NCBI GenBank assembly: GCA_021793115.1 | Contig: JAJYTJ010000094.1 | Coordinates: 1 to 14,347 of the forward strand | DNA length: 14,347 nucleotides | Direction: 5' to 3' | Source of the DNA: Actinomycetes bacterium | GTDB lineage: Bacteria > Actinomycetota > Actinomycetes > Actinomycetales > Cellulomonadaceae | Shown: piece after piece, positions 1 to 8,081 of the stretch | Position numbering within the stretch: the stretch's first letter is position 1 | Layout of the letters: each line of letters begins with the position of its first letter | Made by a program: the position numbers and the translations under genes | Notes under the pieces: generated by a model | What the model was told of the DNA's origin: nothing | What the model saw: the letters and a program-made list of their open reading frames with translations, nothing else | Database searches by the model: none

Positions 1-107
1 GGGGTCTCGACGCCGAACAGCCGCGGCATGCTGCCGAGCGGTCCGCCGCCGAGGCACAGCGCCGACACCTCCAGGCCCGTGGCACCCAGCGGGCGCATCC
101 AGGACAT
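1..107 (-). CDS. Aldo/keto reductase, N-terminal fragment (runs off the left edge)
   Basis: Reading leftward from the ATG at 107, the first 35 codons give MSWMRPLGATGLEVSALCLG followed by GGPLGSM..FGVET. The R-x-LG-x-TGLEVSALCLGGGPLG pattern is the first beta strand and loop of the NADP-dependent aldo/keto reductases related to D-threo-aldose (L-fucose) dehydrogenase. The start is chosen because GAGGAGG lies five bases upstream. An in-frame ATG at 137 has no comparable ribosome site, and one at 98 would lie too far from it. The gene begins 38 bp after the stop of the penicillin-binding protein on the same strand, so the two may be co-transcribed. The catalytic tetrad and the rest of the barrel lie outside the window, so the family is clear but the substrate is not. 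Confidence 0.75.
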   Translation of the reverse strand, partial: MSWMRPLGATGLEVSALCLGGGPLGSMPRLFGVET

Positions 108-144
108 CAAGACCTCCTCGTCGTCGTGCGGGCCCATCCTGCCG

Positions 145-2133
145 CTACCCGGCCGCCTTCAGGAACGTGTCCACCAGCGGCCCGGCGGTGGTGGCGCCGA
201 AGTCGCCCGTCTCGACGAACCCGGCCACCGCCAGGTCGCCGTGGATGGCGATGATCCAGGCGTGGTTGGCCAGGCCGGTGGCGGTCTGGTACTCCGCGGT
301 GCCGGTCTTGGCCGCCACGTCCGGCACGTCGCCCAGCACGGTCGCGGTACCGCGCGTCACCACCGCCCGCATCAGCTGGTGCAGCGTGGCGGCCTCCGCC
401 GCCGTGAGCGGGACCACCGGTGCCGGGGGCGCGGCGGCCGCCGGGCTCGCCCCGGGAGCAGCGGTGGCGGAGGCACCGGCCGACGCCGCGGGCGACGCGG
501 CGCCCGTCGCGGCCGGCCTGAGCAGCACCGGTGTCACCGTGTGCCCGGCGGCGACGGACGCTGCGGCGGTCGCCATGCCGAGCGGCGAGGCGGTCACCCG
601 GCCCTGCCCGATGAGCGACGCCGCGTGGTCGGTGCCGGTCGAGTCCGCGGGCACGCTGGCCAGGAAGGCCGGGAAGCCGAGCGACGGCGCCGGGTCGAGC
701 CCCAGCGAGCGCGCGGCGGAGATGAGCGCGTCCTGCGACACCGTCCCGGCCTGGCCGACGAAGGCGGTGTTGCACGAGTGGGCGAACGCGGTCGTCAGCG
801 GGATGGTGCCCTCGGCGGCGACCGGGTAGCCCGGCACGTTCGTGAACCGGTAGCCGTCGACCGTGACGCTCGTCGGGCAGGTCAACGTGCTGTCCGCGGT
901 CTTGCCGGCCCGCAGCAGCGCGAGCGCGGAGGCGACCTTGAACGTGGAGCCGGGGGCGTACCGGCCGAGGGTCGCGGTGGACAGCCCGTCGCCGTTGGGT
1001 CCGCTCGCGGCGACCAGCACCTCGCCGGTCGAGGGACGGATGGCGACCAGCGCGGAGTTCCCCGGCACGGGGGCGAGGATCGCCTCCGCCTTCTCCTGCA
1101 GGGCGATGTCGAACGTCGTCTGCACCGGCGTGCCCGCCACCGCGGCGACGTGGAACAGCTGCCGGCTGGCCGCGCCGTGCGTCGCGACGACGGACAGGCC
1201 GGGCGTGCCGCGCAGCTGGGCGTCGTACTGCCGCTCGAGGCTCGACGTCCCCGTGAGGTCGCCGGCGACGATCGCGCCGCCCGACGCGTCGATGATCTCC
1301 TTCGTCGCCTCACCCACCTGGCCGAGGACGGGCCGCGCGAACTGGCGGGTGGGCGCCAGGGGCAGCTGACCGGCCACCGTGTTGACGCCCGGGATGGCGC
1401 GCAGCGCGGCCAGGTCGTACCCGGGGTCGCCCTGCCGGACGGTGATCGCCTCGACGAAGGCCTTCGGGCCGGCCGCGGCGACGGCCGCCGCGTACCCGGT
1501 CGGGTCCAGGTGCAGCGCAGCCGCCAGCGCGTGGGCGGCCGTGGCCTGACCGGCGGCGTCCGTGACGCGTGTCTTGTCGACGCCGACGTGCCACACCGGC
1601 CGAGGCTCGACGATCGGCGTCCCGTCCCCCGCCAGGATCGTCGCCCGCGCCGCGGCCTGGCGCTGCACGGCCAGGGTCTCGCCGTCTGCGAGGTCCGGCG
1701 CCAGCAGGGCCGTGCGCCATGGCGCCTGCCATGCGTCGCCGTGGTCGCCGGTGACGAGCCGCAGCGACGCCGTGACGTCATAGCTCCACGGCGTCGGGGC
1801 GCCGAGCTGCCACGTCCAGTGCAGCCGCGCCGTGGCACGGGTGGAGTCCTGCTGGTCCACGGCGATCGAGCCGACCGCCACGGCCGGCCGCACGGCGCCC
1901 AGGCCCGCGAACGCCGCCTTCCGCGTCCCGGCGAGCGTCGCGGCGTCCGGCGACCCGGCCGCCATCGCGACGTGCGAGAAGTCGCCGGAGGCGAGGGCCG
2001 CCGCGAGCGCGGTCGCCTCGCCACCGGGGTCCGGACGTTTCGGCGCGCACGCCGACAGCCCCGCCGCGACCAGCGCGGCCACCGCCAGCACCGTCGCCGC
2101 CCTCCGGATCACCTGCACGCGTGCTGCCCTCAC
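145..2133 (-). CDS. Class B penicillin-binding protein, lipoprotein with MecA-N-like domain
   Basis: A 662-residue D,D-transpeptidase that would cross-link peptidoglycan on the outer face of the membrane. Residues 1-29 form a signal peptide ending in a lipobox (LSAC, Cys29), so the protein is probably a lipoprotein. Residues ~35-155 resemble the NTF2-like MecA-N domain, ~165-330 the dimerisation/pedestal region, and ~335-660 the transpeptidase domain. Its three active-site motifs are present: STFK with Ser396, SCN at 453-455 and KTG at 609-611. An Ala/Pro/Ser-rich insert (~541-573) lies between the SCN and KTG motifs. The start is GTG, with AGAGGGGG just upstream and the signal peptide following at once. 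In actinobacteria such MecA-N proteins are often accessory, low-affinity transpeptidases rather than FtsI; whether this one gives beta-lactam tolerance is inference. It is transcribed divergently from the GNAT gene. Confidence 0.93.
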   Translation of the reverse strand: MRAARVQVIRRAATVLAVAALVAAGLSACAPKRPDPGGEATALAAALASGDFSHVAMAAGSPDAATLAGTRKAAFAGLGAVRPAVAVGSIAVDQQDSTRATARLHWTWQLGAPTPWSYDVTASLRLVTGDHGDAWQAPWRTALLAPDLADGETLAVQRQAAARATILAGDGTPIVEPRPVWHVGVDKTRVTDAAGQATAAHALAAALHLDPTGYAAAVAAAGPKAFVEAITVRQGDPGYDLAALRAIPGVNTVAGQLPLAPTRQFARPVLGQVGEATKEIIDASGGAIVAGDLTGTSSLERQYDAQLRGTPGLSVVATHGAASRQLFHVAAVAGTPVQTTFDIALQEKAEAILAPVPGNSALVAIRPSTGEVLVAASGPNGDGLSTATLGRYAPGSTFKVASALALLRAGKTADSTLTCPTSVTVDGYRFTNVPGYPVAAEGTIPLTTAFAHSCNTAFVGQAGTVSQDALISAARSLGLDPAPSLGFPAFLASVPADSTGTDHAASLIGQGRVTASPLGMATAAASVAAGHTVTPVLLRPAATGAASPAASAGASATAAPGASPAAAAPPAPVVPLTAAEAATLHQLMRAVVTRGTATVLGDVPDVAAKTGTAEYQTATGLANHAWIIAIHGDLAVAGFVETGDFGATTAGPLVDTFLKAAG

Positions 2134-2254
2134 GACGCCCCCTCTGCGGTTCGGTTCAGCCCCGCCGAGCCTGCCACGCGCGCGGTCCCTCCGGGGCCGG
2201 GACGCGGGTCCGCGGTGCGCGGCGCCGCGCCCTGCCCGTCGGCCACCCGGGGGA

Positions 2255-2290
2255 CAGGAGTTGCTCCTGGACGTTCATCCAGGTCAGGAT
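2255..2290 (+). promoter_or_regulatory. Candidate promoter with two overlapping inverted repeats upstream of the GNAT gene
   Basis: CAGGAG-TTG-CTCCTG (2255-2269) is a perfect 6-bp inverted repeat, and CCTGGA-CGTTCA-TCCAGG (2266-2283) is a second one that shares bases 2266-2269 with it. TTGCTC (2261-2266) could serve as a -35 box, with an 18-bp spacer to CAGGAT (2285-2290), five bases before the ATG at 2296. If this is the promoter, the transcript is nearly leaderless, so the repeats would act as DNA operators over the -35 box and spacer rather than as RNA hairpins. The repeats are seen directly; the promoter and operator roles are inferred. Confidence 0.35.
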
Positions 2291-2295
2291 GCGCC

Positions 2296-2940
2296 ATGGC
2301 CGCCGAGCGACGACGCGTGGCACTCCCGGACGCGGTGCTGCCGCTGGGGCGGCACCACGTGCCCCAGGCGGCGCGGGTCATCGCCACGGCCCTCGCCGAC
2401 GATCCTGGGTACAGCCACCTCATGCCGGACGGCGCGCGCCGGGTCGGCGAGCTGACCGCCCTGTACCGGATGACCCTCGCCGACACCATCGGCCACGGCC
2501 GCGGATTCGTCACGACGCTCGGCCCCGTGGTGACCGGTGCCCTGGCGCTCTACCCGCCCGGCGCCTACCCGATGTCGCGCGCGCGCTGGGCGCGGGTCGG
2601 TGGCCGGGTGGCCGCGCTCGCCCTGCTGGCGCGGGAGCACAGCGGCGGGCTCGTCCGCTTCGGCCAGCTCACGGCACCGGGGGTCCCGGGCGACGCCTGG
2701 TACCTGGAGGCCGCCGGGGTGCGGCCGGACCTGCAGCGCGCCGGCCGCGGCACCGCGCTCATCCGCGCCGCGCTCGACCTCGTCGACGCCGGCGGCGACG
2801 ACTCCTACCTGGAGACCACCAAGCCGGACAACGTGTCCTACTACCAGCGCTTCGGTTTCGCATCCCTCCGGGAACCGGTGCCGCTCGCGCCGGGCGGTCC
2901 GTCGATCTACCCGATGCTGCGGACGGCCCGCCGCTCCTGA
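2296..2940 (+). CDS. GNAT family N-acetyltransferase
   Basis: A 214-residue single-domain GCN5-related acetyltransferase, expected to move an acetyl group from acetyl-CoA to an amine. The acetyl-CoA pyrophosphate-binding motif A is at about 138-156: the strand YLEAAGV, then RPDLQRAGRGTALI with the R-A-G-R-G-T loop. The C-terminal YYQRFGF (182-188) is the usual motif B region, a strand-turn typical of the family. The N-terminal half contains the VIATALADDPGYSHLMPD segment seen in many actinobacterial members that lack a known substrate. ATG 2296 is chosen because the fold begins shortly after it and the overlapping ATG at 2289 is out of frame. The next gene starts 27 bp downstream on the same strand. 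The substrate could be a small molecule, an antibiotic or a protein; nothing in the sequence decides. Confidence 0.88.
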   Translation: MAAERRRVALPDAVLPLGRHHVPQAARVIATALADDPGYSHLMPDGARRVGELTALYRMTLADTIGHGRGFVTTLGPVVTGALALYPPGAYPMSRARWARVGGRVAALALLAREHSGGLVRFGQLTAPGVPGDAWYLEAAGVRPDLQRAGRGTALIRAALDLVDAGGDDSYLETTKPDNVSYYQRFGFASLREPVPLAPGGPSIYPMLRTARRS

Positions 2941-2955
2941 GTCCGAGGTCCGGAC

Positions 2956-2961
2956 GACAAT
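2956..2961 (+). promoter_or_regulatory. Possible leaderless -10 box for the aldo/keto reductase
   Basis: GACAAT lies exactly six bases before the ATG at 2968, and there is no Shine-Dalgarno sequence at a usable distance. This spacing matches actinobacterial leaderless transcripts, in which transcription starts at the start codon. No convincing -35 box is visible. Two similar arrangements occur elsewhere in the window, at 2285-2290 and 11624-11629. Confidence 0.3.
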
Positions 2962-2967
2962 GACGGC

Positions 2968-3807
2968 ATGACACCCGCACCCCTCCTCACCCTCAACAAC
3001 GGCGTCCAGATCCCCCAGCTCGGGCTGGGCGTGTGGCAGGTCGACCCGGCCGAGACGCAGCGCGTCGTCGAGGACGCCTTCGAGGTCGGCTACCGCCACA
3101 TCGACACGGCCCAGATGTACGGCAACGAGGCCGGCGTCGGGGCCGCCCTGGCGGCGTCGGGGCTCCCACGCGACGAGGTGTTCGTCACGAGCAAGCTCAA
3201 CAACAACCGGCACGAGCGGGCCGCCGCGCTGGCCTCGTTCGACCGCTCGCTCGAGGCGCTCGGCTCCGACCATGTCGACCTGTTCCTCATCCACTGGCCG
3301 CTGCCGGGGGTCGGCGACTTCGTCGAGACCTGGCACGCGATGGAGGAGATCTACGAGTCCGGCCGCGCCCGGGCGATCGGGGTCTCGAACTTCCACCAGC
3401 ACCACCTGGACCGCATCGCGGCGGAGGGGTCCGTGACCCCTGCCGTCAACCAGATCGAGTGCTACCCCTACCTCACCCAGGAGCCGCTGCGCGCCTACGA
3501 CAAGGAGCACGGCATCGTCACCGAGGTCTGGTCACCGCTGGGCAGCGGCTCGGTGCTCGCCGACGCGACGCTCGCCCGGATCGCGGCGGCCCACGGGGTC
3601 TCGCCGGCCCAGGCGACGATCCGCTGGCACCTGCAGCGCGGCGACGTCGTGTTCCCCAAGTCGACGCACCGGGCCCGGTTGGTGGAGAACCTCGACGTCT
3701 TCGGGTTCACGCTGACCGACGACGAGGTCGCCGAGATCTCGGCGCTCAACACGAACCTGCGCACCGGGCCCGACCCGGACCAGTTCACCTGGGTGCCGGA
3801 AGGCTGA
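2968..3807 (+). CDS. Aldo/keto reductase, AKR5 / 2,5-diketo-gluconate reductase-like
   Basis: A 279-residue (alpha/beta)8-barrel oxidoreductase that would reduce aldehydes or ketones with NADPH in the cytoplasm. The complete catalytic tetrad is visible: Asp46 in GYRHIDTA, Tyr51 in QMYGNE, Lys76 in VTSKLNN and His109 in LIHWPL. GVSNF (138-142) and the NADP-phosphate-binding IPKS-like loop, here VVFPKSTH (227-234), are also present. Length and layout are normal for the 2,5-diketo-D-gluconic acid reductase group, which acts on many carbonyls, so the physiological substrate is open. The start is fixed by the T-x-NNG-x-IPQLGLG opening strand. It lies 27 bp after the GNAT gene and 54 bp before a Rossmann-fold reductase, so a three-gene unit is plausible. 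It differs in subfamily from the fragment at the left edge. Confidence 0.95.
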   Translation: MTPAPLLTLNNGVQIPQLGLGVWQVDPAETQRVVEDAFEVGYRHIDTAQMYGNEAGVGAALAASGLPRDEVFVTSKLNNNRHERAAALASFDRSLEALGSDHVDLFLIHWPLPGVGDFVETWHAMEEIYESGRARAIGVSNFHQHHLDRIAAEGSVTPAVNQIECYPYLTQEPLRAYDKEHGIVTEVWSPLGSGSVLADATLARIAAAHGVSPAQATIRWHLQRGDVVFPKSTHRARLVENLDVFGFTLTDDEVAEISALNTNLRTGPDPDQFTWVPEG

Positions 3808-3861
3808 GCGACCGACGCGGCGGCGATGGCGCCGGAGCCCGGACGGGACGACGCTAGGGGC

Positions 3862-4767
3862 ATGGACGAATCCCCTCGCGTGACCGTGCTCGGCACCGGC
3901 GCCATCGGCTACGGCATGGCCGTCTCGCTGCTGCGTGCCGGACTGCCGACCACCGCCTGGAACCGCACCCGTGCCAAGGCCGAGCCGCTCGCCGACCTGG
4001 GCGCCACCGTGGCCGACGATCCCGCGGACGCCGTGCGGGGGGCCGACGTCGTGGTGACGGCGCTGTTCGACGCCGACGCCGACGCGGCCGTCATGGCGCA
4101 GGCCCTGCCGGCGATGGCACCCGGCGCGGTGTGGGTGCAGTCGTCGACCGTCGGCGCCACCGGCACCGCCCGCCTCGCGGCGCTGGCCGACGAGCACGGC
4201 GTCGCGTTCGTCGACGCCCCGGTGCTCGGCACCCGGAAGCCGGCGCTGGCGGGCAAGCTCGTCGTGCTGGCGGCGGCGCCCGCGGAGCTGCGCCCCCTGG
4301 TGCAGCCGGTGCTCGACGCGGTCGGCTCCCGCACCGTCTGGGTGGCCGACGAGCCGGGTGCCGCCTCCCGGCTCAAGCTCGTCACCAACGCCTGGATCGC
4401 GATGCTCACCGCGGGCGTCGGCCAGTCGATCGCGCTGGCCCAGGCGTGGGGCATCGACCCGCAGCTGTTCCTCGACGCGATCGACGGCGGGCAGCCCGAC
4501 AGCCCGTACGCCCACATCAAGGGCGCCGCGATGCTGTCCGGCGACTTCGACCCGCAGTTCGAGCTGGCCGGGCTGCGCAAGGACCTCGCGCTCATCGCGG
4601 CCGACGCGCGGACCGCCGGCGTGCCGACCGACCTGGTCGACGTGCTGGCGCAGGCCTACAAGACCGCGGCGGGTGCGACGGCCGCGCCGCGGGACATCGC
4701 GGCCGTCGTCGACGCCTTCCGGCCCGGCCACGCCGAGTGGCCGGAGGAGCCCGCACCCGCGAGCTGA
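3862..4767 (+). CDS. NAD(P)-dependent oxidoreductase, 6PGDH/HIBADH-like fold (beta-hydroxyacid dehydrogenase or imine reductase type)
   Basis: A 301-residue protein. An N-terminal Rossmann domain opens with VTVLGTGAIGYGMA (GxGxxG at 11-16), and NRT at 34-36 after the second strand suits NADP. The C-terminal helical domain (~167-285) would make the dimer and active site. Lys172 in SRLKLVTN, with Asn176 four residues later, matches the catalytic lysine region of the 3-hydroxyisobutyrate dehydrogenase superfamily. The substrate loop reads DAPVLGTRKPALAG (118-131) instead of the classical DAPVSGG, so a strict HIBADH role is doubtful; related proteins reduce hydroxyacids, tartronate semialdehyde or cyclic imines. 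ATG 3862 is chosen because the Rossmann strand follows at once. An in-frame ATG at 3826 would add 12 residues of low complexity. The gene ends 19 bp before the convergent short-chain dehydrogenase. Confidence 0.9.
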   Translation: MDESPRVTVLGTGAIGYGMAVSLLRAGLPTTAWNRTRAKAEPLADLGATVADDPADAVRGADVVVTALFDADADAAVMAQALPAMAPGAVWVQSSTVGATGTARLAALADEHGVAFVDAPVLGTRKPALAGKLVVLAAAPAELRPLVQPVLDAVGSRTVWVADEPGAASRLKLVTNAWIAMLTAGVGQSIALAQAWGIDPQLFLDAIDGGQPDSPYAHIKGAAMLSGDFDPQFELAGLRKDLALIAADARTAGVPTDLVDVLAQAYKTAAGATAAPRDIAAVVDAFRPGHAEWPEEPAPAS

Positions 4768-4786
4768 GCCGCGCCCGGGCAGGTCG

Positions 4787-5611
4787 TCAGCCGAGGCCGA
4801 CCATCTGCGCGCTGGCCTCCCAGAGCCGGCGGGCGGCCTCCTGGTCGTCGGCCTGCGGGCTGGTCCGGCCCACCCGCCCGGCCACCCAGTACTGCCCGGA
4901 GGCCCAGTCGACGTCCGGCGTGCCCTCCGCGAGCCGGACCAGCCGGCTGCCGCCGCGGGTCGGGGAGGAGAACAGCGCGCGGGCCAGCGCCGTGCCGTAC
5001 AGCCGGGTGATCGCCGGGCCGCCGGCGCCGCCGAAGCTCGTCGCGACGATGCCGGGATGGAACGCGGCGGACGACAGGCCCGCGCCGTGGAACCGCCGGT
5101 GCAGCTCGCGTGTGAAGAGGATGTTCGCCAGCTTGCTCGCGCCGTAGGCACGGAACGGCGCGTAGCCGCGGGCCATGTCCAGGTCGTCGAGGTCGAGCCG
5201 CGCGTTGCGCGCCGCCATGCTGCTCGTGGTGACGACGGCGGCCGACGAGGCCAGCAGCGTGTCCCGCAGCAGGGCGGTCAGCAGGAACGGCGCGAGGTGG
5301 TTGACCTGGAACGTCACCTCGTGGCCGTCGGCGGTCAGCTGGCGCGGGCCCCGGATGCCACCGGCGTTGTTCGCCAGCACGTCGATGCGGGGATGGGCCT
5401 GCGCGAGCGCGGCGGCCAGGGCTCGGACGTCGTCGAGCCGGGAGAAGTCTGCGACGTGGCGGTCGGCGCCCAGCTCGTCGGCCACCGCGGCCGTCCTGGC
5501 GGGGTTGCGGCCGACGACGACGACCTCGTGCCCGTCCGCCGCAAGGGCGCGCGCCGCCGCCGCGCCGATCCCGTCGCTCGCGCCGGTGATGACGATGGTC
5601 TTGGAGGTCAC
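4787..5611 (-). CDS. Short-chain dehydrogenase/reductase (SDR), retinol-dehydrogenase-like
   Basis: A classical SDR of 274 residues from the chosen start. The cofactor motif TGASDGIG (9-16), NNAG (81-84), the Asn of QVNHLAPFLL (104), the Ser-Ser pair in VTTSSMA (130-131) and the catalytic YGASK (Tyr156, Lys160) are all present, so the enzyme should be active. GRNP after the second strand favours NADP(H). The long C-terminal part, with GGxxLVRLAEGTPDVDWASGQYW, resembles bacterial proteins annotated as retinol or protochlorophyllide reductase-like; their true substrates are usually unknown. The GTG at 5611 is preferred because AGGA lies nine bases upstream and the protein then begins TSKTIVITGAS. 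An in-frame ATG at 5620 would add three residues but abuts AGGA directly. The gene is convergent with its neighbour at 4767. Confidence 0.92.
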   Translation of the reverse strand: MTSKTIVITGASDGIGAAAARALAADGHEVVVVGRNPARTAAVADELGADRHVADFSRLDDVRALAAALAQAHPRIDVLANNAGGIRGPRQLTADGHEVTFQVNHLAPFLLTALLRDTLLASSAAVVTTSSMAARNARLDLDDLDMARGYAPFRAYGASKLANILFTRELHRRFHGAGLSSAAFHPGIVATSFGGAGGPAITRLYGTALARALFSSPTRGGSRLVRLAEGTPDVDWASGQYWVAGRVGRTSPQADDQEAARRLWEASAQMVGLG

Positions 5612-5689
5612 GGGGCACATTCCTACCGTGCGACGGCGCCGTCGGCGCCCGCGGCGCGCCTGGCGCCTGGCCCGCCGCCCTGCTGAGGC

Positions 5690-6127
5690 TCAGTGCCGCA
5701 GCACCGCCCACACGTGCTTGCGGTCGGCGTCCGCATACCAGCCGACCTCGTCGGCCAGCCGCCCGATGAGGTACAGGCCGAACCCGCCCTCACCCGCGGG
5801 ACGGTACGTCGAGTACGTCGGCACGGCGTCGAGCGAGCCGTCCGCGACGTCCAGCAGGTACCCGTCCTCGACGCGCCCCAGCGTGACGACCACCGGCGGC
5901 ACCCCGTGGCGCAGGGCGTTGGTGGCCAGCTCGGAGGCGACGAGGACCACCGGTCCGCTCACCTGACGGGCGGTGCGCAGCGCGTCGTGCAGCGCCCGGC
6001 GCATGCGGCGCAGGTCGGGGGTCGCGTCGAGCCGCCACGAGCCGAGGGGCTCGTCGACGCGCGGCGTGGCGGCCTCCGGCAGCGGGTGCAGCGCCGCCGC
6101 CGCCCCCGATCGCCACGGCACGAGCAC
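5690..6127 (-). CDS. ATP-binding regulator, RsbW/SpoIIAB-like HATPase (anti-sigma factor family)
   Basis: A 145-residue GHKL-fold protein of the serine kinase/anti-sigma class. The N box is ASELATNALRHG (Glu66, Asn70), the G1-like box is DVADGS (Asp96, Gly97), and GEGGFGLYLIGRLAD (112-126) is the ATP-lid glycine box. An N-terminal stretch of about 28 residues precedes the domain. Such proteins bind ATP and control a sigma factor or its antagonist by binding or phosphorylating it. Actinobacteria carry many solitary copies whose partners are unknown. No sigma factor or STAS-domain antagonist lies in the window. The start is GTG 6127, with GAGGGGA four bases upstream. It is divergent from the CPA1 antiporter with 97 bp between them, so a shared regulatory region is possible but unproven. 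Confidence 0.88.
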   Translation of the reverse strand: MLVPWRSGAAAALHPLPEAATPRVDEPLGSWRLDATPDLRRMRRALHDALRTARQVSGPVVLVASELATNALRHGVPPVVVTLGRVEDGYLLDVADGSLDAVPTYSTYRPAGEGGFGLYLIGRLADEVGWYADADRKHVWAVLRH

Positions 6128-6224
6128 GTCTCCCCTCGTCGGCCAGCCTGTCCGCCGACGCTAGCGCCCGAGCGCACATCAGGCACCATGGGAGCACCCA
6201 GGCCCGACGAGCGGGAGGAGCCCT

Positions 6225-8045
6225 ATGGACATCGTCGGGTGGCTGGTGCTCGGCGTGCTCGTGATCGTCGCCGTCACGAGCGTCGCCCACCGCGTCGGGG
6301 TGGCCCCGCCGCTGCTGCTCGTGGTCATCGGCGTCGGTGTCAGCCTGCTCCCGGCGGTGCCGGCGTTCGCCGTGGAACCGCAGCTCATCCTCGCCGTCAT
6401 CCTGCCGCCGCTGCTGTACTCGGCCGCGGTGAGCCTGCCCGCCATGGACTTCCGCCGGGACCTGACGACGATCTCGGCGCTGTCGATCGGGCTGGTCGTC
6501 GTCTCGGCCGTCGTCGTCGGGCTCGTCGTGTCCGCCGTGGTGCCCGGCCTCGGGCTGGCGGGTGGCATCGCGCTGGGCGCGGTGGTCAGCCCCACGGACG
6601 CCGTGGCGACGCGCATCGTGCGCAGCCAGCGGGTGTCCCCTCGCATCGTCACGGTGCTCGAGGGCGAGAGCCTCATCAACGACGCGTCGGCGCTGGTGCT
6701 GCTGAGCAGCGCGGTCGTCGCGATCACCGCGAAGGTCACGGCGGTGCAGGTCATCGGGGACTTCGTGCGGGCCGTCGCCGTCGCGGCGGTCGTCGGCTGG
6801 CTCGTCGGCAGGGCGGCGCTCTGGGCCCGCGGTCACCTGCGGCCCGCGACGGCGGGGGTCGCCGTCTCGCTCGTCGTGCCCTACGTCGCCTACCTGCCGG
6901 CCGAGCACCTCGGCGGCTCCGGGCTCGTCGCGGCCGTCACCGCGGGCCTGGTCACCGGCACCGGAGCGCCGCGCACGCTGCGTGCCGAGGACCGGATGAC
7001 CGAGCAGGCGGTCTGGCGCACGCTCGAGCTGCTGCTCGAGAGCGCCGTGTTCCTCATCATGGGACTCGAGCTCTTCGGCCTCCTCGAGGACCTGCGCGGC
7101 TCTCGGGGCGACCTCGGCGCGACGCTGTGGCTCGCCGCGCTGACCGGTGCGCTCGTCATCGCGCTGCGCGCCGGGTTCGTCGCCCCTTCGCTGCTCCTGC
7201 TGCACCGGCGGACCGCGCGCCGGGCCGGGCACCGACCCCGGCTCGCCGCGCTCGAGGAACGGCTGGACCAGGCGCCGGGCGAGCCGCCGCCGTCCGCCGA
7301 GCCGGCGACGCCCGCAGCCGGCCGGGACGGTGCGCGCGGCACGGCCGCCGGCGGGCTCGTCGCCGACGACGCCCGGCAGCGTGCCGGCCGGGCCCGGGCG
7401 CTGCGCTCGATGGTGCGCCGGCGGATCGCCGACATCGACTACCTCGCCGCAGAGCCGTTCGGCTGGCGGGAGGGCGCGCTGCTGGTGTGGGCGGGCATGC
7501 GGGGCGCGATCACGCTCGCGGCGGCCCAGTCGCTGCCCGCCGCGACGCCGCACCGCTCGATGCTGGTGCTCGTCGCCTTCGTCGTCGCGGCCGGGACCCT
7601 GCTGCTGCAGGGCGGCACGCTGCCCGCGGTCATCCGCCGGCTCGGGCTGGCGCGCGACGACGACCCCGACGAGCGCACCGACCTCGAGACCGTGCAGGCC
7701 GAGCTGGCCAGGACGGCGGCGGCGCGGCTCGCCGACCCCGCGCTGCGCCAGCCGGACGGCCGGCCCTACGGGGACGTGGTGCTCGCCCGGGTGCGCCGCG
7801 CGAGCAGCGTGGTGCTGCAGCGCACGGAGCCGGGCACCGCGCAGGAGCGGGCCGCCGCCCTCGCCGAACGTGCCGAGGAGGAGGCGCTGCGCCTGGACCT
7901 CATCGACACCCAGCGCCGCGCGCTGCTGCGGCTGCGCGCGGAGGGCACCTACGGCTCGCAGGCGCTGGCGGAGGAGCTGCGCATCCTCGACGCGGAGCAG
8001 CTGGGGATCGAGCTGCGCGCGGTTGGCCCTCGCGAGCAGGACTGA
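6225..8045 (+). CDS. CPA1-family Na+/H+ antiporter (NhaP/NHE type)
   Basis: A 606-residue membrane transporter that would exchange H+ for Na+ or K+ across the cytoplasmic membrane. About twelve hydrophobic segments span ~2-475. The ion-binding core reads ALGAVVSPTDAVA (Asp125), followed by EGESLINDASALVLL (Asn152-Asp153), the signature of the CPA1 branch. WAGMRGAITLAAAQSLP (422-438) is the conserved late-helix motif. Two features stand out. A hydrophilic Pro/Ala/Arg-rich loop of about 75 residues (~328-405) separates two membrane segments. A soluble tail of about 130 residues (~476-606) is rich in Glu/Arg/Leu and predicted helical, perhaps regulatory. The start has GGAGG five bases upstream. 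The phosphofructokinase gene begins 36 bp after the stop, so they may share a transcript. Confidence 0.94.
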   Translation: MDIVGWLVLGVLVIVAVTSVAHRVGVAPPLLLVVIGVGVSLLPAVPAFAVEPQLILAVILPPLLYSAAVSLPAMDFRRDLTTISALSIGLVVVSAVVVGLVVSAVVPGLGLAGGIALGAVVSPTDAVATRIVRSQRVSPRIVTVLEGESLINDASALVLLSSAVVAITAKVTAVQVIGDFVRAVAVAAVVGWLVGRAALWARGHLRPATAGVAVSLVVPYVAYLPAEHLGGSGLVAAVTAGLVTGTGAPRTLRAEDRMTEQAVWRTLELLLESAVFLIMGLELFGLLEDLRGSRGDLGATLWLAALTGALVIALRAGFVAPSLLLLHRRTARRAGHRPRLAALEERLDQAPGEPPPSAEPATPAAGRDGARGTAAGGLVADDARQRAGRARALRSMVRRRIADIDYLAAEPFGWREGALLVWAGMRGAITLAAAQSLPAATPHRSMLVLVAFVVAAGTLLLQGGTLPAVIRRLGLARDDDPDERTDLETVQAELARTAAARLADPALRQPDGRPYGDVVLARVRRASSVVLQRTEPGTAQERAAALAERAEEEALRLDLIDTQRRALLRLRAEGTYGSQALAEELRILDAEQLGIELRAVGPREQD

Positions 8046-8081
8046 GGACACTGGGCCCGTCGAACTGGGAGGTGGGCGGCC

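Noticed and set aside
28..2295. Very long plus-strand open frame running into the GNAT gene
   Set aside because: It is antisense to the PBP gene and its translation is Arg/Gly-rich without any domain. Only the part from 2296 codes for a recognisable protein.
4773..4780. GCCCGGGC palindrome as a terminator between the two convergent oxidoreductase genes
   Set aside because: It has no loop and no T tract, and is as expected by chance in DNA of this composition.
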